Source of the DNA: JACQMJ01 sp964373495
GTDB taxonomy: Bacteria; Patescibacteriota; Minisyncoccia; Sungbacterales; SURF-37
DNA length: 17,811 nt
Assembly (NCBI GenBank): GCA_964373495.1
Contig: CAYJUW010000015.1
Location: forward strand, 1 to 17,811
Direction: 5' to 3'
The notes below the pieces were generated by a model. That model did no database searches, had not been told where the DNA came from, and was given only the letters and a program-made list of their open reading frames with translations. Position numbers and translations under genes: made by a program. How positions within the stretch are numbered: position 1 is the first letter of the stretch; each line of letters opens with the position of its first letter. Positions 6,332 through 13,000 of the stretch are shown piece by piece.

Positions 6332-7450
6332 ATGCCCCATCGTCCGCGGTTCATCATTCTCGGTTTCATCCTGGCAATGCTCCTCGGTGGGTTTTTTGTT
6401 GTGCGAACGTACCTCCCGGCGGTCCGGCCGGCCTTTGGCCCGCCGCCGGAGGATATCACCACATACTTGCCCGAGGATTCCGTGCCGCCGCAAGCCCCGC
6501 TGCCCGCGGAAAACGAAATCAATTTTCCCCTGAAGCTCCCGCCGGGATTCCGGATTTCAATTTTCGCCAAAGATCTCCCCGGCGCCCGGGTGATGCGTCC
6601 TGATCGCTTCGGCAACCTATGGGTCAGCCGCACCAGCGCCGGCGCCGTGTCGCTCTTGGAAATCGATCGCGATACCGGCCGGCTTAGGCATCAAGGTGAC
6701 GTGTTCACTGGTTTGCGAAAACCCCATGGCCTCGCGTTTGATCCCCAGAACGGGCTTACCCTCTATATCGCCGAAGAGCATCGGCTCCGGCGCTTCGCCA
6801 CGTATTCCGAAGATCCCGGTACTGAACTTCTGTCGCTCCCGGCCGGTGATGGCCATTTTACGCGCACCATCGCCTTTGGGCCGGACGGCAAGCTCTACAT
6901 TTCCGTGGGTTCAAGCTGCAATGTCTGCATTGAGTCGGATGAACGCCGGGCCTCGATCCTTCGCTACGATCCCGCCACCGCTACGGCGGGCAAGCCGGAG
7001 ACGAAGCAGTACGAAATTTACGCCCGCGGGCTCCGCAATGCCGTGTTCTTCGCCTGGGATTACGTCCGCGGCCCCGTTACAAAATTCACGCCCGATAGCA
7101 AGGCACTTCAGTCAAATGTAGCGATTCGTGGCAGTGTGGCTTCGGGGACGGATGGAAATTTTGTAACGGGGCGCGGTCATATGTGGGCCACGGAGATGGG
7201 CCGCGACTGGCTGGGCGACGATCTGCCGCCGGATGAGATTGTGCTCGTTAGACAGGGCAAGGACTACGGCTGGCCGATCTGCTACGGCAAAAATGTCCAC
7301 GATGCTGATTTCGACAAGAATACATACATCCGCGATCCCTGCGCTGAGCAGGAGCCGTCGTTCATTGACATCCCGGCGCATTCCGCCCCGCTCGGCCTGG
7401 CGTTTATTGTTTGTCCGCCAGAATACCGCGCCGCTGGGCGGCGCGGATGA
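6332..7450 (+). CDS. PQQ-dependent sugar dehydrogenase-like protein, interrupted and 3'-truncated, 372 aa
   Basis: Membrane-anchored beta-propeller of the glucose/sorbosone dehydrogenase family. It has an N-terminal anchor (FIILGFILAMLLGGFFVV, about residues 7-24), then LPPGFRISIFAKDLPGARVM, the usual first blade start, and YISVGSSCNVC, GLRNAVFFAWD, WATEMGRDWLGDDLPPDE and DYGWPICYGK, all family signatures. Residues 246-280 are foreign: a 100-bp family B element plus a 5-bp duplication adds exactly 35 codons without a stop. Removing them gives DYVRGHMWATEMGRD, the normal text. The C-terminus breaks after HSAPLGLAF: the last 15 residues (FIVCPPEYRAAGRRG) are encoded by repeat A1. The last blade is missing and no remnant follows downstream. 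The protein is probably inactive or altered. It is last in the ATGA-coupled run and starts directly after the VKOR stop. Confidence 0.9.
   Translation: MPHRPRFIILGFILAMLLGGFFVVRTYLPAVRPAFGPPPEDITTYLPEDSVPPQAPLPAENEINFPLKLPPGFRISIFAKDLPGARVMRPDRFGNLWVSRTSAGAVSLLEIDRDTGRLRHQGDVFTGLRKPHGLAFDPQNGLTLYIAEEHRLRRFATYSEDPGTELLSLPAGDGHFTRTIAFGPDGKLYISVGSSCNVCIESDERRASILRYDPATATAGKPETKQYEIYARGLRNAVFFAWDYVRGPVTKFTPDSKALQSNVAIRGSVASGTDGNFVTGRGHMWATEMGRDWLGDDLPPDEIVLVRQGKDYGWPICYGKNVHDADFDKNTYIRDPCAEQEPSFIDIPAHSAPLGLAFIVCPPEYRAAGRRG
6971..6996. repeat. CTACGGCGGG module inside the dehydrogenase gene
   Basis: CCCGCCACCGCTACGGCGGG forms a stem (CCCGCC/GGCGGG) and is followed by CAAGCC. Read in frame it gives PATATAGKP. 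A similar module lies in the nuclease gene at 15953-15978 (PAEATAGKP) and a decayed one at about 32-50. It may be chance in a GC-rich gene. Confidence 0.35.
7072..7171. mobile_element. MITE-like inverted-repeat element, family B copy 2 (100 bp), inside the dehydrogenase gene
   Basis: The ends CCCCGTTACAAAATT (7072-7086) and AATTTTGTAACGGGG (7157-7171) are exact complements. CGCGG flanks both sides (7067-7071 and 7172-7176), a 5-bp target-site duplication. Element plus duplication is 105 bp, or 35 codons, and it is open in the host frame. Excising it together with one duplication restores a normal conserved sequence across the joint. The inner part differs from copies 1 and 3 but shows some similarity to the reverse complement of copy 4. 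Confidence 0.9.
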
Positions 7451-7470
7451 ATGGCGGGAACAAACAATAA
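7404..7470. repeat. hairpin repeat family A, copy 1 (67 bp)
   Basis: TTATTGTTTGTCCGCCAG, then AATACC-GCGCCGC, loop TGG, GCGGCGC-GGATGAATGGCGG, and closing ACAAACAATAA. Outer and inner arms pair, separated by the mismatched AATACC/GGATGAAT step. It supplies the stop codon (TGA in GGATGAAT) of the truncated dehydrogenase. The form resembles REP/IS200-IS605-type palindromes, which is an inference. Confidence 0.85.
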
Positions 7471-7473
7471 TCC

Positions 7474-7541
7474 CGAGTCCCGCCGAAAGCGGGACGAGGG
7501 ATCTCGTTCAAAATCAGATACCGCACCGCTTTGCGGTGCGG
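7474..7541. repeat. D-type module plus short hairpin between A copies
   Basis: TCCCGAG...CGAGGGATCTCG surrounds a GTCCCGC/GCGGGAC hairpin (7477-7495). A second perfect hairpin, CCGCACCGC-TTT-GCGGTGCGG (7521-7541), follows and starts with GATACC like the inner part of family A. The TCCCGAG..CGAGGGATCTCGT module also follows A copy 2 at 14890, so the two travel together. Confidence 0.7.
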
Positions 7542-7556
7542 TTACCGAAGATTTTC

Positions 7557-7620
7557 ATTTGTTTCTCCGCAAGAATACCCCGCCGCTTGCGGCGGGGATG
7601 AATTGCGGCGCGAAACAAAT
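7557..7620. repeat. hairpin repeat family A, variant copy (64 bp)
   Basis: ATTTGTTTC (7557-7565) pairs exactly with GAAACAAAT (7612-7620). Inside, TCCGCAAGAATACCCCGCCGC pairs with GCGGCGGGGATGAATTGCGG around TT. The same AATACC/GGATGAA asymmetry as copy 1 is kept although outer arms and stem differ, which suggests the asymmetry is selected. Confidence 0.8.
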
Positions 7621-7622
7621 AA

Positions 7623-7722
7623 CCCCTCTCCAGGGTTCCACACTACCCGCATCGCCCATCCCCCAGCTGCCAGGATGGACATGTCACCCAGCATACGATC
7701 CGAGCGGAAAACTGGGGAGGGG
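7623..7722. mobile_element. MITE-like inverted-repeat element, family B copy 4 (100 bp)
   Basis: CCCCTCTCCAG (7623-7633) pairs with CTGGGGAGGGG (7712-7722) with one mismatch. The length is exactly 100 bp, as in copy 2, and the right end continues TGAAC as in copies 1 and 3. The arm sequence differs (CTCTCCAG rather than GTTACAA). It directly abuts the A variant copy, making a cluster of hairpins from 7404 to 7722. No clear target duplication is seen. Confidence 0.65.
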
Positions 7723-7763
7723 TGAACAGGAGATACCACACCGCGACTTCGGCGTGGAGCTCG

Positions 7764-7792
7764 TTGTTCATTTCTCAACGATGTGCTACGAT
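7764..7792 (+). promoter_or_regulatory. promoter of the DUF7282-like gene
   Basis: TTGTTC (7764-7769), 17 bp, TACGAT (7787-7792). The predicted start near 7799 gives a leader of about 33 nt before ATG 7832. Confidence 0.6.
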
Positions 7793-7831
7793 ATCCGCGA
7801 GTCGTGAGTCGTTTCCAACGTTCGCACCATT

Positions 7832-8350
7832 ATGATGGATACACAACAAAAGTCCGTTACCGCCGCTGTCCTCCTCATCGTCGGTCTTGCCGTTGGCTTC
7901 TGGCTCGGCCGCACGGCCGAGCGCGGCATGCTGCCGCAGGCGGGCCCGTTTGCTCCGCCTCCGGCGCCCGGAGCCGCAGGACTGCCTCCGCCGTACGGTG
8001 CGGTGCTCGGTGGCGGCAACGCCATCGCGGTCAATGATCAGGCGCCGGGCATGAGGATTGCGCTCGCCCTGGTTACGCTGGCCGGCGATGGCTGGGTGGT
8101 GATCCATGAGGACCGCGACGGGAAACCGGGGAGCATTTTGGGCGCCCAGCGCTTCAACGCCGGGGCCAACCAGTCGGGGAGCGTGGAACTCCTCCGGGCA
8201 ACCGAGGAGGGGAAAGTGTACTACGCCATGCTCCATTCGGACGACGGCGACCGGCAGTTTGACCACACCAAAGATCTCCCGGTCACCAACCCAGAGGGCA
8301 ACGCGATCTTGATGCGCTTCGTGACCGCCACAGAGCCCGGGGAGCGGTAG
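7832..8350 (+). CDS. membrane-anchored DUF7282-like extracellular protein, 172 aa
   Basis: One N-terminal membrane anchor or uncleaved signal (VTAAVLLIVGLAVGFWLG, about residues 9-26) is followed by a Pro/Ala/Gly linker (PQAGPFAPPPAPGAAGLPPP), then a compact beta domain. The domain text VVIHEDRDGKPGSILGAQRF, SGSVELLRATEEGKVYYAMLHSDDGDRQFD and DLPVTNPEGNAI resembles the DUF7282 pattern of exported archaeal and bacterial proteins (VVIHD..G..LG..., L..Y.M.H.D.....FD). The function of that domain is unknown to me. The first of two adjacent ATG codons is taken; the second (7835) is equally possible. A promoter lies about 40 nt upstream, after the repeat cluster. No terminator was found. The protein probably faces outside the cell. 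Confidence 0.8.
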   Translation: MMDTQQKSVTAAVLLIVGLAVGFWLGRTAERGMLPQAGPFAPPPAPGAAGLPPPYGAVLGGGNAIAVNDQAPGMRIALALVTLAGDGWVVIHEDRDGKPGSILGAQRFNAGANQSGSVELLRATEEGKVYYAMLHSDDGDRQFDHTKDLPVTNPEGNAILMRFVTATEPGER

Positions 8351-8454
8351 GTCCGGCCTCGGCATCGGAACGTTGCGGCGCGTGTGCCTGTCGCCGGGAT
8401 ACCCCGCCGCGTGCCGGTTCGATTCGGGGTCCACCGTCCCCATAACATCTCGGA

Positions 8455-8482
8455 ACACCCCGAATATTACACCCCGAATATT
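8455..8482. repeat. 14-bp perfect tandem duplication next to palindrome C1
   Basis: ACACCCCGAATATT occurs twice in tandem (8455-8468, 8469-8482), 6 bp before the palindrome at 8489. The unit shares ACACCCCGA with the palindrome arm, so the block may be a decayed or slipped copy of it. The rest of 8351-8552 shows no gene. Confidence 0.8.
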
Positions 8483-8488
8483 CCGATT

Positions 8489-8524
8489 GTCGCCATAACA
8501 CCCCGATCGGGGTGTTATGGCGAC
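8489..8524. repeat. 36-bp perfect palindrome, family C copy 1
   Basis: GTCGCCATAACACCCCGA followed by its exact reverse complement, with no loop. It is identical to copy 2 at 9178-9213; the two bracket the Cas2/PaaX-like gene. The right arm contains an ATG (8517) in frame with that gene and covers the likely -35 region of its promoter. The arm is related to family A (GTC-CGCCA-AATACC). Confidence 0.95.
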
Positions 8525-8552
8525 ACCAGGAAAAATGGGGTACGCTTGCGGT

Positions 8553-9128
8553 ATGGCCCATCGCATTAAGGCGAGATCCCTTGCGCACGCGCTTCTCGCC
8601 ATTGCGGCGCTCGGCGGCATCACGCTCCTGGCCATTACGGCGCCCAATGCCTTTCAGATGCTCGGGCGGCGGCACCGCCGGGGCGAGTGGTGGGCCGAGC
8701 GCGAAGCCGAGCGGCGGCGCATCCGCGAGGCGCTGGAGCGCCTCCGTCGGCGCCGGATGGTCGAGTTTGACGTGCGCGGGGGAGAGGAATTTTTGAAAGT
8801 CACGGCGCAGGGCCGCCGCTACCTCCGGAAGTTCGATTTTGGAGAGCTCAAGCTGCCGAAGCCGAAGCGCTGGGATGGCAAGTGGCGGATCATCGTGTTT
8901 GACGTTCCGGAAAAAGTCGCCGAGAAGCGGAAGCTGTTCCAGCGGAAGCTCCGGGAGGTTGGTTTCCATCAGCTCCAAAAGAGCGTGTGGGTGTATCCCT
9001 ACGAATGCCGCGACGAGGCCGATTTCATGGCCTCCTTCGCGGAGGTGAATCCCTACGTGCTGTATTTTGAGTCAGATTCCCTTGGTTATGGCGAGGGCCG
9101 GGTCCGGAGGGTCTTCGGCCTGCTCTGA
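8553..9128 (+). CDS. Cas2/PaaX-like domain protein with winged-helix region, 191 aa
   Basis: A protein type common in Candidate Phyla Radiation genomes, often auto-annotated as Cas2 or as phenylacetate repressor PaaX. A hydrophobic N-terminal segment (HALLAIAALGGITLLAI, about residues 10-26) comes first. A winged-helix-like region follows (RRIREALERLRRRRMVEFDVR...LKVTAQGRRYLRKF), then the ferredoxin-like domain KWRIIVFDVPEKVAEKRKLF, REVGFHQLQKSVWVYPYEC. The D of VFDVPE corresponds to the Cas2 strand-1 acidic residue. No cas1 or CRISPR array is in the window, so a CRISPR role is unlikely; regulation is more plausible. ATG 8553 is preferred: TACGCT (8541-8546) ends 6 nt before it (leaderless). 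ATG 8517 lies within palindrome C1 and would add 12 residues. Identical palindromes flank the gene. Confidence 0.85.
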   Translation: MAHRIKARSLAHALLAIAALGGITLLAITAPNAFQMLGRRHRRGEWWAEREAERRRIREALERLRRRRMVEFDVRGGEEFLKVTAQGRRYLRKFDFGELKLPKPKRWDGKWRIIVFDVPEKVAEKRKLFQRKLREVGFHQLQKSVWVYPYECRDEADFMASFAEVNPYVLYFESDSLGYGEGRVRRVFGLL

Positions 9129-9177
9129 GGCGGGCGCAGACGCGAACGATAGTAGCTGTAGTGTAGTATACTCGATC

Positions 9178-9213
9178 GTCGCCATAACACCCCGATCGGG
9201 GTGTTATGGCGAC
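9178..9213. repeat. 36-bp perfect palindrome, family C copy 2
   Basis: Base-for-base identical to copy 1 at 8489-8524. It lies 50 bp after the stop of the Cas2/PaaX-like gene. No T tract follows, so it is not a normal terminator. The surrounding gap 9129-9525 otherwise holds family B copy 3 and the promoter of the next gene. Confidence 0.95.
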
Positions 9214-9310
9214 ATTGGGGATGGGGGCGATCCGAGGTGTAAATTTGCTTTATTCCGCTCTGGCTCTGTTGCGCGGGGTGTCGTTACTGCGTTTGGCAAC
9301 GCGGGGTGAA

Positions 9311-9439
9311 CCCCGTTACAACCCGGCCCTCGCCCCGTTAGAGATTTTCTCTAACGGGGTAAAGCCGGGGCTTCCAATGAACCTCGAGATTCCGCCTTCC
9401 TCCCCAGCCGAAGGGATGGGGCATCCGGTTGTAACGGGG
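9311..9439. mobile_element. MITE-like inverted-repeat element, family B copy 3 (129 bp) with nested hairpin
   Basis: CCCCGTTACAACCCG begins at 9311, and the right end CCGGTTGTAACGGGG closes at 9439. TGAA flanks both sides (9307-9310, 9440-9443). The left flank forms CGGGG-TGAA-CCCCG. The inner sequence from about 9364 on aligns with copy 1 (GCCGGGGC, TCC, ATGA, CTCGAGATTC, CCGAAGGG). The extra length is mostly the 27-bp nested hairpin at 9333-9359. Confidence 0.8.
9333..9359. repeat. 27-bp hairpin nested inside family B copy 3
   Basis: CCCCGTTAGAGA and TCTCTAACGGGG pair perfectly around TTT. Its ends (CCCCGTTA/TAACGGGG) match those of the enclosing element, so it looks like a minimal relative inserted into it or generated from an end. 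Confidence 0.85.
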
Positions 9440-9511
9440 TGAATGGATAGGGGATGGGCAGTGGTAATGGTGTGGAAAACTTAAATCGTTTAAATTCGAT
9501 CAGCGGTGCGG

Positions 9512-9517
9512 TAATAT
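9512..9517 (+). promoter_or_regulatory. -10 box of the NTF2-like gene
   Basis: TAATAT after GCGG, 14 nt before ATG 9532 and 8 nt before an in-frame GTG (9526). No clear -35 is seen (GTTTAA is at the right distance). A leaderless or nearly leaderless transcript is likely. Confidence 0.5.
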
Positions 9518-9531
9518 GAACGACAGTGACC

Positions 9532-10008
9532 ATGAATCGCTCCGTCTTGAAGTTTCTCGCCGGCGGATTGGGGTTGGTTGCAATCGCCGTCGGCGTTTTA
9601 TATTGGGTTGATTATATTCGCTATCGTCAGAGCCCGGAGTACCGCGCCGAGCAGTATTTCAAGGATTTGGAGAAGAGGTATCGCGAGGATCCGTATGGCG
9701 GCTCAACACCGGAGGAGACGCTCCAGTTATTTATTGATGCGTTAAAAAAAGGCGACGTGGAGTTGGCGAGTAAGTATTTTGTGGTGAATAAACAAGAGAA
9801 TCAGTATACATATTTCGTGAGAATCAGAGAGCAAGGATTGCTTGACGAGTTGATTAGAGATGCGGCTAAGTTAGGAAATAAGTACCCCTTGATTAAGGGC
9901 GATGATAGCAGATTTATTTTCGAGGCCTTTAATGATGAAGGCGAATTAATTTTACAAACAGATTTAGCGAGAGGTCCAAATGGTAAGTGGAAAATAGTCG
10001 ACTTATAA
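9532..10008 (+). CDS. membrane-anchored NTF2-like (DUF4878-type) protein, 158 aa
   Basis: N-terminal anchor (FLAGGLGLVAIAVGVLYWV, about residues 8-26), a charged linker, then a single small domain starting at GGSTPEETLQLFIDALKKGDVELASKYFVV. That opening is typical of NTF2-like/DUF4878 domains, which form small cone-shaped folds in exported proteins. The domain ends GPNGKWKIVDL, the usual last strand of such folds. No catalytic residues are evident. ATG 9532 and the in-frame GTG 9526 are both possible starts. The gene is clearly more AT-rich than its upstream neighbours (many ATT, TTA, AAA and GAT codons), matching the first third of the next gene, with which it overlaps by 22 bp. The two were probably acquired together and are likely co-expressed at the cell surface. 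Confidence 0.8.
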   Translation: MNRSVLKFLAGGLGLVAIAVGVLYWVDYIRYRQSPEYRAEQYFKDLEKRYREDPYGGSTPEETLQLFIDALKKGDVELASKYFVVNKQENQYTYFVRIREQGLLDELIRDAAKLGNKYPLIKGDDSRFIFEAFNDEGELILQTDLARGPNGKWKIVDL

Positions 10009-13000
10009 ATTCCTGTACAAAGTTACTCCTCCTAGGGCTCTTAACAGCACCCTTTAACTTTGTACATGGGTATGATGATAAAACTACTCATCCTGCACTT
10101 ACGCAGGAGATAGTGCGATTTTATAATCGACATTTTTTCGGCGAAGATATTCCAGATGGGAGTATGCAGTTAATGATTCAGGGCAGTATTGCTGAAGATA
10201 GTGATGCGCGTTGGTTGCAACATTTTTATGACCCTATAAAAAACCGTGGTCTAGTTTTAGGAGATAGCGAGTTATTTAGAAGTAGAGAAATCGCGGCGAT
10301 CATCGGAGGCACTAGATCCGAATGGATGAGTTCTAAAGAATGGGCCAAGGCAACGCGCTCGCAAGCGGGCCCTGCTGGTAGTATGGCCGGGATATTCTGG
10401 CCACTATTCTCTGGAGCAGATGATTACTCTTGGGATCGCGCGATATACGAATATGTCTGGGGGGATAAGAGTAGGGGATTGTTGGCGCTGGGCCACGTCT
10501 TGCACTTGCTGGAGGATGCTACCGTACCGGATCATACGAGGAATGATCCCCACCCCCCAATACTCGATTTTGGTTCACCATTCGAATTTTGGGCTAAAAA
10601 ATTCAGCCCCTCAAATTTTCAGGTTGCTGATTTTGGGGATAGCGGGAGGATACCAACTTTTACTGATTTGGGCAGTGCTTTCGATATGAATGCAAATAAT
10701 ACAAACCGTAACTTCTTCAGCAAGGATACCGTCGTTGGTACTGTTTACGATGAACCTTTGATTGATGGTTATCGCGGCGAGTTTGGTTTTCATTATATAA
10801 ACGGCGTGCTCTACCCGATTGTCCGGAAAATAATAAAATTTGATGGTAATATTGAGTACACTCTTATCGATCGCGGTGAAGTTATTCTCAATAGCTATTG
10901 GGATCTCCTATCTAAGCAAGCCGTAGTCAATGGCGCGGGGGTGGTGAAGTTGTTTTTTGATGAGGTGGAGGAGGAGAAACGGACGAAGGTGCTCTATAAC
11001 AAGAACCGGTCGTGGGTGGGGAGGTTTTTTGGTGCGACGAAGGAACGATTTTTCAGTTTGGCCAGCACGCTGTACGGGGTCAGCGTGCCATACGATTTGG
11101 CGGCGCTGGATGGTGATTTGAATTTGAATCCGGTGCCGGATGTGTTGCCGAAACCGCCGGTGGCTGGTGCGCCGCAGGCGTCGACTCCGCCGGCGCAGAA
11201 TCCGGCACCACCACAGCCCCAACCCGAGATCCTTCGCTTCGCTCAGGATGACGTTTCTGATCACTCGGAATCGGGAATTGTCACGGAGCCGTCCTCCCGC
11301 GGCCGGAGCGGGGCGAGTACGCCGAATACGCCTTCGTCTGCACCCGCACTACCGCCAGCGGTTGCTCCCGCAACCTCATCACCGCCCAGCGATACAACGC
11401 CGCCCGATATCAGCATTTCGGTGAGTCAGTGTGCGGGTTCACTCTCCAGCGGCGGCTGCTTGGCGGCAACCACTACGCTCGGCGTGAGCTGGTCCAGCAC
11501 CGCTGATGATGCGGATCACTACGTGGTGGAGTGTCTGGAGGATGGCATTCCCTGCGCTGGTTTCGCCTACGATCTCTACGCCACCTCCACGGCTTTCAGC
11601 GCCGAGGATGGATCGCGTTACACCTTTCGGGCCAAAGCCGCGGACGCAGCCGGCAACGAGAGCGCCTTCGTGAGTCAGGACGTTGAGGTAAATCTGGCGC
11701 CGGTAGTCATCAGCGAGATCGCCTGGGCCGGCACCGGGCCGTCGAATACGGCGGACGAATGGATCGAATTATACAACCGTTCCGGCCAACCGGTTCCGCT
11801 CTCCGGGTGGGTGCTGCGCTCGGCCACGGATGATAAGCCCTACCTCAATCTCTCCGGCGCTATTCCCGCCAACGGCTACTACCTCATTGAGCGCACCGAT
11901 GACACCACGGTGTCCGACGTTACCGCAGGCCTCATCGCACCCTTTGGTTCGGGTGCGGGCGTTGGGCTCGTGGATAGCGGTGAGCAGCTCGTTCTTGAGT
12001 ACGCCAGCACGACCATGGATGAGACGCCGGCGGTCGGCGCCTGCGGTTTTGGCAAGTGGTGCGGCGGGGGCACGTTCGATCGGAGTACGATGGAACGGGT
12101 TGATCCAGATCTCTCCGGCAGCGATCCGGCTTCGTGGGGGAGCAACAACGCCATAATTCGGAACGGCCACGGCGCCGACGGTGCGGCCCTGAACGGCACG
12201 CCCAAGGCCCGGAATAGCCGCAACTACTACATCAGCCAGACCAACTCGCTCACCGTTTCCAAAACCCTCACCAAAGCCGGGAGTCCGTATTTTGTGGACG
12301 GCAACGGCCTCACGATCAGCGCCGGCGTCACGCTTACGATCGAACCGGGCGCGGTTATCAAATTCGGGCCGAACGCCGGCTATCCCAGTATGAACGTATC
12401 CGGCCGCATCCAGGCGCTCGGCACCACCGCAGAGCCGATCGTATTCACGAGTTTTTATGATGATGTGTATGGCGGGAATCTCGATGGCACCAGCACCGCG
12501 CCGCAGGCCGGCGATTGGCGGACCATCCTGGTGAACGGTTCGCCCGATGCTTCAACGTTTGAGCACGCGCTCTTCCGCTACGGCGGGGGATTGGTCAGCG
12601 GGTGGGGGCCGCCGCCGGAGGGCGCAAATTCCACCCTCAGCATCATGGCCGGCAATTTCGCAGTTCGGCATGCCGTCTTCGAGTACTCGGGAACCAACGG
12701 TTTGACGCTACTCCGTTCTTCCGGAGAAGTTTCGGATTCGGTGTTCCGGGAAAACATCGGCGTGCACGCCTCCGGCCCCTATGGGTTGATCGTGGGCGGC
12801 GGCGCCGTGGTCGTTCGGACCAATCGCTTTGAGCACAACTCAAACGGTCTTGCCGCCTACGACGGGCCGCATCAGGTGCTCGGGAATGCATTTATTGGGA
12901 ACATTGGGCAGGCCGTATCCTTCGGCAGCAGCGATCCGTCCGGCACACCGACCTTCAGCGGCAACACCGCGAGCGGCAACGGCACGAATGGCGCCGCCGT

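Noticed and set aside
7451..7807. 118-codon open frame on the plus strand after the dehydrogenase
   Set aside because: Consists almost wholly of the hairpin repeat cluster; it does not contain the missing C-terminal dehydrogenase blade.
7775..8647. 290-codon open frame on the minus strand
   Set aside because: Antisense shadow of the DUF7282-like gene and its downstream gap; composition is His/Arg/Gly-rich with no domain, and it crosses palindrome C1.
8283..8978. 231-codon open frame on the minus strand
   Set aside because: Antisense shadow of the Cas2/PaaX-like gene, favoured by high GC; no recognisable protein features.
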